From: Amphibalanus amphitrite | Taxonomy: Eukaryota > Arthropoda > Thecostraca > Balanomorpha > Balanidae | Length of the DNA: 64,000 nucleotides | Assembly: GCF_019059575.1 (NCBI RefSeq) | Contig: NW_024881673.1 | Coordinates: 434,001 to 498,000 of the forward strand | Direction of reading: 5' to 3' | Shown: in pieces, positions 57,101 to 64,000 of the stretch | Numbering within the stretch: the stretch's first letter is position 1 | How the letters are laid out: every line of letters starts with the position of its first letter | The notes under the pieces: model-generated | The model's database searches: none | What the model was told of the DNA's origin: nothing | What the model saw: the letters and a program-made list of their open reading frames with translations, nothing else | Program-made: the position numbers and the translations under genes

Positions 57101-57681
57101 GTTGCTAGGGGTCCTCTATTCGCAAAAGAAATCCGTCTAACATTTTTGAGAAGCCCGGTATTACATGAGATCATGAAATGAGAAGCTTTTACCAAAAATA
57201 CAGTCAAAGAAACTCACGAAAAGTAAATTCAGCTTGCCTAAAACGCAATGTTTTTAGATGAACTAGGTTGACCTTGAGCCTGACCTTGACATCTGTACAT
57301 CGTCGAACAACATGTTCGATGATAGGTGGGAGGTAAGACTGGCAAAAAAGGCCAAAATCAAGGAAGCTCACAAGACCCATAGCCAACGAAAAGTATTTGG
57401 TATTTGTCATTTGGGTCATGACATGACCTGAAGAACAAGGTCATATCTCCCAAACCAAAAAAACACAGAAACTTGAAATTTATAGTGGACATAAAAAAGG
57501 ATAGAGGAGCAGCTATACGAAAAATCAGGCTTCTAGCTCCAAAAATGTTGAGTACAGAGCAGAAAAAACTACCTGGGAGGGGGAGGGGGTTTGGCAACCA
57601 GCTTCCCCCCATGTGTGGGCGAGGGTGTACTACAACAAGCTAAAAAGTATTCATTTGCCAATCAATGCTATACACGATTAC

Positions 57682-58720
57682 CAAACCCTCGCCGGACCTA
57701 TTGGTTTTCTACATACGCGCTGGCCGAGGAGGGGGGGGGGCGGGTACGACCCCCCCCGCGCCTCGCCGTTTCGCCCCTGGTGGAGCTAGCGCGTCGCAGA
57801 AAAAACGAGCGTGTGCGCCGTTACGAGACGCAGAGGTATCCGATTTTTAGGTCCTAGGTCAACGAGTGACCTCTGAGGTCAGGTCAAGTGCCCCTAGGTA
57901 CGGTTCAGTTTTTGGTGAATACCTTCGCAAAAACGGCCGCAGAGCCGCGATTTTGCCAGCATCGTGTTCGCTTCGCTCAGGCGCGTCGAATGATATACTT
58001 TTTGTTCGGGTCAGGTCAACTTGGGATGTTGACCTCAGGTCAAGGTCAGGTCAGCACCCCCAGGTCACGAAGTTAGTCGAAAGAGGTCATGTCGCATATC
58101 ATTCGATTCGGCAGGTCTTCCTGTGTCCATTGGTGGCTTTCCTTACTCGCTAGCTCAATTTGATCCAGAGTTATTGACGAAAAACTAATATAACCTTGAT
58201 GACGTCATAAATGACGTCACGAAAGGTCAACATTGCAAAAGTGACGCATCTAACCTTGCAAGGAGTGCATCAAATCACGATTCTGTGTGCTTGAGATAGT
58301 TGGAGATCGTTCCCGGCGCCAGAATAGCAGTTTTCATTTTTCCCCATTGACTTATAATGGTGAGGTCACGAAAATGACCTGACCTCATGTGACCTGTAGG
58401 AAAAATCCGAGATATACAGGTTGTGAGACTCATAATGGATACTAGATCCTGCAAGTTTCATTTCCCTGTGACATCTCCTCTGGCAGTGAGGGCGTTGCGA
58501 ATTTGCGACATCTGAAGACCGTGCAGAGGTTCACTTATGACGTCATAGGTCTGTGACCTGACCTGACCCAAAAATGCGGTTGGTGTCAAAAGATCCGGCT
58601 TGAAGCAAAGGTCAGGTATGCCACGTTTTAGCTCTCTATCGCCAGCGTGTTCGGAGCAATCGCGAAAAAAAAAACTCTAGGGGGGGTCGGCACCCGCCCC
58701 CCTCGGCCGGCGAGGGTTAA
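57682..58720 (-). mobile_element. TTAA element, body J (J4), complete
   Basis: The left flank has decayed to CAAA (57682-57685). The left end is CCCTCGCCGGACC.. with a second word copy GGCCGAGG. The right end is CCTCGGCCGGCGAGGG-TTAA (58717-58720), shared with I1. Central arms TCGAATGATAT are present near 57985 and 58095. Confidence 0.85.
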
Positions 58721-59259
58721 CCCTCGCCCGCACATGGGGGGAGGTTGCCCCCTTCCCCAGGTAGTCTATCTGCTCTGCACTCTACATTTTTAGAGATAGA
58801 ATCCTGACTTTTCGTATACCTGCTCCTTAGGGTGTTTCACATTTTCAAAGTGCCATATTGCGAGTCATATCGATGTTCCCCTCAAATGTCATCTGCTCAT
58901 AAGTTTCTGTGTAAAATTTCACTTCATTCTGATGATGTTTAGAGGTCGCACATATCTGCGACTTTTCATCTCTGATTTTGTTTCTGGCCGAACATGAGTA
59001 GTCTTCCTGCGAACTGATTTGGTTGAGAAAGCCAGGCAGTGGCGGCGGAATAGGGGGTGCAGGGGGTGCAGCTGCACCCCCATCGAAAAACATGGGGGTG
59101 CAAACATATCTTTTTTGCACCCCCAAAATCCATACAAGGGGCCCGTTGCACCATTAAATACATTTTCTCCTGAAAAAAACCAGTGATCGGGAAACGAACA
59201 CTGATGTGGAATCTTCCGGGGTGTCTATTTATGGTCAGGAGCGCCCCATGCTAGTCGGG

Positions 59260-61010
59260 GCCTCCACACCGGCTAGAAGTGTCCCGAGCCGCGTTTGGTG
59301 CTCCACACGGCATCTGAGGGCCCCCACGACGGCCTCAGAGGGCCCTTTTATGACGATCTCTGAGGGCTCCCACCTGAGGGCTTTGTCCCCTGGGGCCCTA
59401 CAACGGCCACTAAGGGCCCTCGTGACGACCGCTGAGGGTCCCACAGAGACTCCAGGGGCCACGCTGGCCTCTGAGGGCCCCTATGACGGCCTCTGAGGGC
59501 CCTTACGATGATCTCTGTGGGCTCTCACGACGAACTCTGTCCCCTGGGGCCCTATAACGACCACTAACCCGCGCCCCGTAGGGGGGGGCCGAAACGGCCC
59601 CTCCCTGTCCTTTTCGGTCGATATCTCCTAAACGGCTGGAGATATCGCCACCAAACTTTCAAGACCCCTCCGGGCATCAATTTTACACATTGTGACCAAA
59701 ACTTTTTCCAGAGGCTATGATAGGTTGGCCACAAATGACGTCAGAGTGACGTCATGTTCTGTCATTTTCGACCGAAAAAAGACCTTCGCGAGAAGACCTG
59801 TCAGGACTACAGCTTTGAAGATACAGAAAAATGATCAAGACATAAAAGGTGTAGGATTAACAGGGCTACAAAACTGCTATCTCGAATTTTTGAAATTTTT
59901 GAGTTTTGACCCCCAAAAATCAAAAAAGCATTTTTTTTGGATATATTCGCCAAAAAATCCAAAAAGTTTTTTGAGTTTCGAAAAAAACCGGAATATATGT
60001 GATAGTGCCTACCGTCCTCTATCTACATACCAAATTTCAGATCGATACCTCGTTTTTTGGCCAAGTTATAGCGAAAAAACTGTTCAAAAATGATGACGTC
60101 AAATTTTCAAACTCATTTTTTGGCAATTCTATACCTCGTAGAGCAAAACGAAGACCACCATTAGACTCCCCGTGACGAGCTGCATCGAATCGATACCCAT
60201 TTTATGCAAAAATATCAACTTTGAAATTTGACCTAATTTGACCTGACCTTGACCTGACCTTCACAAAAACGTGACCTAGGCTGGCCCCAAAGGCTGCCTA
60301 ACCCACATAATCGCATTTGTCATGTAAAATGGACCATAAAACATGTATCACACGACACATTCATATTGTGACCCCCGGTGACCTGACCTCGCTGTGACCT
60401 GACCTGGTATCAGTGACCTCAGATAGCAAAGTATGTGTTTGACGAACAATGTACCATCGATGGTTTTCAATAAATTACTAATTTACTCGCTTTCACAGCA
60501 CATTTCTTGAATTGCCTGTGAACGGTGAAAATCTGACCTTTGACCTGACCTGTGACGTCATCGGTTTGACCTAGGTCAATGAAATTTGGTCACAAGGTAG
60601 TTCCCGGGTGGGGCTATCGAACGCCGTTTGAATTTTGAAAATCGGCCGGTAACTTTCCGAGATCTTAGGGGGGGGCCGAAACGGCCCCCCCCCTACGGGT
60701 GGTAGGGTCCGCCGGTAGCCCTACGGGGCGCGGGCTAAGGGCCCTCATGACGACCGCTGAGGGTCCCACAGGACTCCAGGGGCCCCAATGGCCCCTGAGG
60801 GTCTCTACGACGGTCTCTGAGGGCCCTCGTGACGGCCCTAGACCCAAATCAAGTCTGAGAGCCCATTTGGCTTCAGGCGGCCCAGCGACGGCCTCTGAGG
60901 GCCCCAACACAACCAGGCTGCGGGGGCTATGCTGGCATCTGAGGGCTCTGCAACGGTCTATTGAGGGCGGCAGGGCCCTAACAACGATGGCCTGCGAGTC
61001 GTGGAACTCA
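59260..61010. repeat. GAGGGCCC-type tandem repeats inside the hAT-like element, split by N2
   Basis: Units around CTGAGGGCCC(N)ACGACGGC recur with a loose 25-35-base spacing at 59280-59563 and 60739-61010. One unit preserves the empty site of the N2 insertion. Confidence 0.7.
59564..60738 (+). mobile_element. TTAA-class element, body N (N2), flanked by CTAA
   Basis: CTAA at 59564-59567 and 60735-60738. The left end is CCCGCGCCCCGTAGGGG. The right end has CCCTACGGGTGG and CCCTACGGGGCGCGGG. Loop CCGAAACGG is identical at both ends. The neighbouring repeat unit at ~59395-59425 reads CGGCCACTAAGGGCCC without an insert, so the target was CTAA. Confidence 0.92.
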
Positions 61011-61553
61011 ACCGGAAGGCGCTGCCCAAGCGCACCAAGGAAGGATGTGCCCCTTCTCTGTGTAACGAGTTTTGGTGACAAAAGTGTGCGACCCCTAAAT
61101 ATACTTAAATTTGGGTTTCAAGTGCATCAATCGATTCAGTTTTACGGGTAGAGTTCCGGCAAAGTCGATATGGCTGAGTTTTGAACCAACATTATTTTAC
61201 CATAGTGTAATGAAACACCCTACTGCTCCTCTATCCTTTCCTGATGTCCACTGAAAATTTCAAGTTTCTATGGTTTTTGGTTTCGGAGATATGACCTGTT
61301 TTCAGGTCATATCATGACCCAAATGACCAATTCTCAACATATAGTGCGTTGGCTATGGGCCTTGTGAGCTTTTGACACATCAGTTTCGGCCTTTTTTGCC
61401 AGCCTTACCTCCCACCTATCATGGAACATGATGTTCGACGATGCACAGATGTCAAAGTCAGGGTCAAGGTCAACCTAGGTCATCTAAAATAATTGCGTTT
61501 TAGGCAAGCTGAACTTACTTTTCGTGAAGTTTTTTGACTGCATTTTTGGTAGA

Positions 61554-62037
61554 GGAAGCCGGGGGAAGCCCGGGCGCGGGGGAAGCCCGGCCCCCCCGTT
61601 TCCGGCTAAATTATTCACAATAAAATGCTCAACTGTTTGTCCTTTCAGCGTGGCAGCTAAGGTAACGCCAGCAAAAAAGTTAAGGCTGACAAAAATTGCA
61701 TATTGTTAAACAGTGGCGTATTCAGGGGGGCCATGGGGGCCATGCCCCCCCCCTTTCCGCCCAGCCGCCCAGATGGCGCCTCAATTAGCGCCGACTAGGC
61801 TGATGCCGTTTTACAGAGGGAACATGAATTAAAGAGTGACGTGAAGGCAGGGATCGAACTTCAATATCTATTTGGGGGTGCCTGGACACCCAAATGTTCT
61901 CCAGGACACCCCCAACTAGGACCTGAGCCGCCAGTTATGAAGGGCGCCCCTCCGGAAACCAGAATATACCGAACCCCCAGGGTCGATGGCGCCCCTGAAG
62001 AGCCGCTGGCACCCAGCTGAACGGAACAGTCGCTCCT
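61554..62037. other. GC-rich end-like fragments, no gene
   Basis: GGAAGCCCGGGCG-type repeats lie at 61556-61605. CAGTGGCGTATTCAGGGGGG near 61712 with GCCATGCCCCCC looks like a hAT-type end. No partner was found. Confidence 0.45.
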
Positions 62038-62968
62038 TTAACCCGGCAGTTGCTGGGGTATTTCGCCACCCACCGTTTGCGGGGGGAGGGGGGGGGGGCG
62101 TTAAACGCCCCCAGCCGATAACTCGAGAACCAATAGGCGCAGCGAAACGCACGAGGCGGCAAACGAAAGAACGCGACGAGACGCTTCAGATGAGTACTTA
62201 AAAGTTGAATTTTGAGGTCACATGTCGGGTCAAGGTCAGGCCAAGCACCTGAAATCGGGCTTTCAGTAGCGTGGACTTCAGGACTTCGCAATGGGCGCCT
62301 CTCGTCATAAACTCTATCAAAACGGTGCACAATACATCATATAAGGCCTACAAGAGTGTCAGCTCCATGTAGGGGTCAGTCAAGCATAGGTCAGGGTCAG
62401 GTCAGGTCAAACGGGCAGGCACATATCCCCGAAAATCAAAACTGATATTCGCAGCCTGTGACACATGTTTTATAGGTAATTTAGGGCGTAGAACACGATG
62501 GTGACATTCATTTTATCATAAGTGTACGTGTTTGGCTCAAAAAGTTCAATTTAAGAAATGCATGTATCTTGGTCGTGAAGTAGTCACGAGAAATTGCCAA
62601 GATTCAGTTCAAGATTATGGAAAATGCGGAACGATAATCAATAATCGAAAATAGCCATTTGATTGATCATGGTATTGGCAGTCTAATGGCGTTTACGGCA
62701 TGTCTGTATGTCTATTCTGTGATTTTATATGATTTTTTGAACATATGCTGTTTTTGGTCGAAAAGTCAAAAATCATGACGTCACAAAAACCTCGATATCT
62801 CAAAAATTTTCCGACCGATTTTTCTAAAACTTTGTCACAATAAACTTCAATCAATTCCCTACAGATACCCAAAATTTGGCGCCCCTGCGGCGCGCCGTTT
62901 TTATGCTATGGCCCGGCGAAAAAAGTGGGGGCTTTTAACGCCCCCCCCCCCAGCAACTCGCGGGTTAG
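62038..62968 (-). mobile_element. TTAA element, body A (A5), complete
   Basis: TTAA at 62038-62041; the right flank is TTAG (62965-62968). Ends CCCGGCAGTTGCTGGGG and CCCCAGCAACTCGCGGG. Same orientation and body as A4. Confidence 0.88.
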
Positions 62969-63328
62969 GTTGATGGCGCCCCTCTAGAGAACCCGGCGCC
63001 CCTCTGAAGTTCACAGCTGCCCCAATCGCCCCATTCAAGATCGATGGCGCCCCCTGAAACTACTGGCGCCCCTCTAAGGCACCCGTATTCTCCTTAAGAT
63101 CACAGTCGCCCTATCCGAGATCAATAGCACCCTCAAGAGCCATTAGCGCCCCCCCCCCTTGAGGCTGAAGTTGTTCCGATTGAGACTAAAGTCGCCATTA
63201 AAGCCCAACGGCGCCCCTCCAGAGCGTCCGGCACGCTTCTGAAGATCACAGTCGTCCTCATCCGAGGTCGCTGGCGCCCCTCAAAAGTCACTGGCGCCCA
63301 TCTAAACGGAGATTACAGCTGCCTCATC
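62969..63328. repeat. degenerate GGCGCCCCTC tandem repeats
   Basis: Loose 20-30-base units with GGCGCCCCTC and GATCACAGTCGCC words. No gene. Confidence 0.65.
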
Positions 63329-64000
63329 TTAACCCTCGCACGACCAGGCCATTTCTCATAACACGAACGACCAGGGGGGGGGGTGTTACGAACCCCCCCC
63401 CCCTGGCGTTTCGAAACGGAAGGTCGTAGAGCTTAGCGGAAAAAAAAACCAACGGATTGCTCTCAACGAGATCTCGCGATTGGTGGTATATTTTTTGGTC
63501 CTAGGTCAACATTTGGCCTACTTTTGACCGGTCAAAGGTCAAATTTTCCGAAAAATATACTTTTTTCAACTTTCGGCGGCGATTGCGGCAAAACGGTGGG
63601 AGATATCGACTTGAAACCTTCCTTATCGTGTTCCTTGATCAATTCTCTATCGTTTGGTATGTATTTCGTTTCCCTAGCTCTAAAAATGGCGCGTTGGGAG
63701 CGCCGGAAGTCGGCAAGGTCACAGTCGGCGGCAGAAATTCAAAAAAATAAAATTTAAATTTTTGAAATCTGATTGCATTTTTGGATTTGGGAGGTCCATT
63801 TGCTCCCTATAGAAGCTAAGATTGCTGCATATTCCCATTGAGGTGACAAGAATTAGCAAAATAGTGGTTCGGGCGCTTTTCAAAAATAGTACCGGACGCT
63901 GTTCCTCTTGTGACGTCATAGCTCCGTGACCTGACCTGACACGGTCAAATTTCTTATACCATATGATAGCCAATACTTGCCCTAACATGCATGGAAAGTT
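63329..64000 (-). mobile_element. TTAA element, body O (O3), cut by window end
   Basis: TTAA at 63329-63332, then CCCTCGCACGACCAGG twice (double-word end) and a hairpin. The body is the inverse of O1 over 37020-37600 and continues past the window. Confidence 0.85.

Larger units (their letters stand above)
54983..57158 (-). mobile_element. mariner-type element with degraded transposase, nested in G2
   Basis: Ends CCGGGCTTCTCAAAAAAGTT and AACATTTTTGAGAAGCCCGG are inverted repeats of ~25 bases with one mismatch, flanked by TA (54981-54982, 57159-57160). It hosts H1 at 55668-56850; without it the element is about 1.0 kb, close to a small mariner element. Confidence 0.85.
54519..57629 (-). mobile_element. 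TTAA-class element, body G (G2), with nested mariner and H1
   Basis: The left end is TCAA then CCCTCACCCGCACATG with a second word copy GCACATGGGG. The right end is CCCCCCATGTGTGGGCGAGGG, then TGTA. The flanks have decayed from TTAA. The body resumes on the far side of the mariner element at 57159 with TTACATGAGATCATG, as in G1 (29650). Confidence 0.8.
58828..61222. mobile_element. hAT-type element, 2,395 bp, 8-bp TSD CTGCTCCT, nested in I1
   Basis: Ends TAGGGTGTTTCA and TGAAACACCCTA are inverted repeats. The 8-base duplication CTGCTCCT is perfect (58820-58827, 61223-61230). The interior includes GGGTGCAGCTGCACCC-type hairpins (59055-59120) and GAGGGCCC repeats, and carries N2. No transposase was seen. 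Confidence 0.85.
58717..61553 (+). mobile_element. TTAA element, body G (I1), right end lost, interrupted
   Basis: TTAA then CCCTCGCCCGCACATGGGG. The left part (58721-58827) and the part after the nested element (61223-61553) together follow body G in inverse orientation to G2. It stops at TGCATTTTTGGTA, short of the other terminus. Confidence 0.75.

Overview
This is nuclear DNA of an invertebrate animal. The evidence is spliced genes with GT..AG introns, a BEL/Pao LTR retrotransposon, mariner- and hAT-type DNA transposons, many short non-autonomous elements, and a cGAS-like (Mab-21 family) innate immune receptor gene. A crustacean such as a barnacle is my guess, not something the sequence proves. 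There are no operons, rRNA genes or CRISPR arrays. Host genes occupy a small fraction of the window; more than half is transposon sequence.

Most of the window is built from one super-group of non-autonomous DNA elements of about 0.9-1.2 kb. They end in TTAA followed by CCC, which is the hallmark of piggyBac-type transposons. I call the bodies A to O. Each end carries an outer repeat (CCCGCG or CCCTCG), a variable 7-12 base 'word', then a G-tract, a short self-complementary loop and a C-tract, forming a strong hairpin. The word occurs once at one end and twice at the other. Word and loop match between the two ends of one element, but elements that share the same body can carry different words. 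The bodies hold a central palindrome and many AGGTCA half-sites. Elements abut through single shared TTAA sites and are nested up to three deep with mariner-like and hAT-like elements.

Region by region: 1-8 kb holds A elements, a 31-bp tandem array, and two MITEs. 8.6-23.2 kb is a minus-strand series of 15 small Pro/Ala/Ser-type exons with duplicated introns, peppered with insertions. 25.3-25.9 kb is a minus-strand coiled-coil exon. 26.3-37.7 kb is a dense block of TTAA elements, with two related candidate plus-strand terminal exons at 36.2 and 37.8 kb. 38.6-40.7 kb is the GC-rich cGAS-like gene on the minus strand. 41.6-47.9 kb is a young BEL/Pao element with identical LTRs but a deletion in pol. 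48.3-64 kb is again TTAA elements, with three-level nests at 54.5-57.6 and 58.7-61.6 kb.

The genes do not form a pathway. The most unusual content is the end-tagged TTAA element system, the non-TTAA target duplications (CTAA with a matching empty site, and ATAA), and the mini-exon array whose exon lengths would rotate the reading frame.
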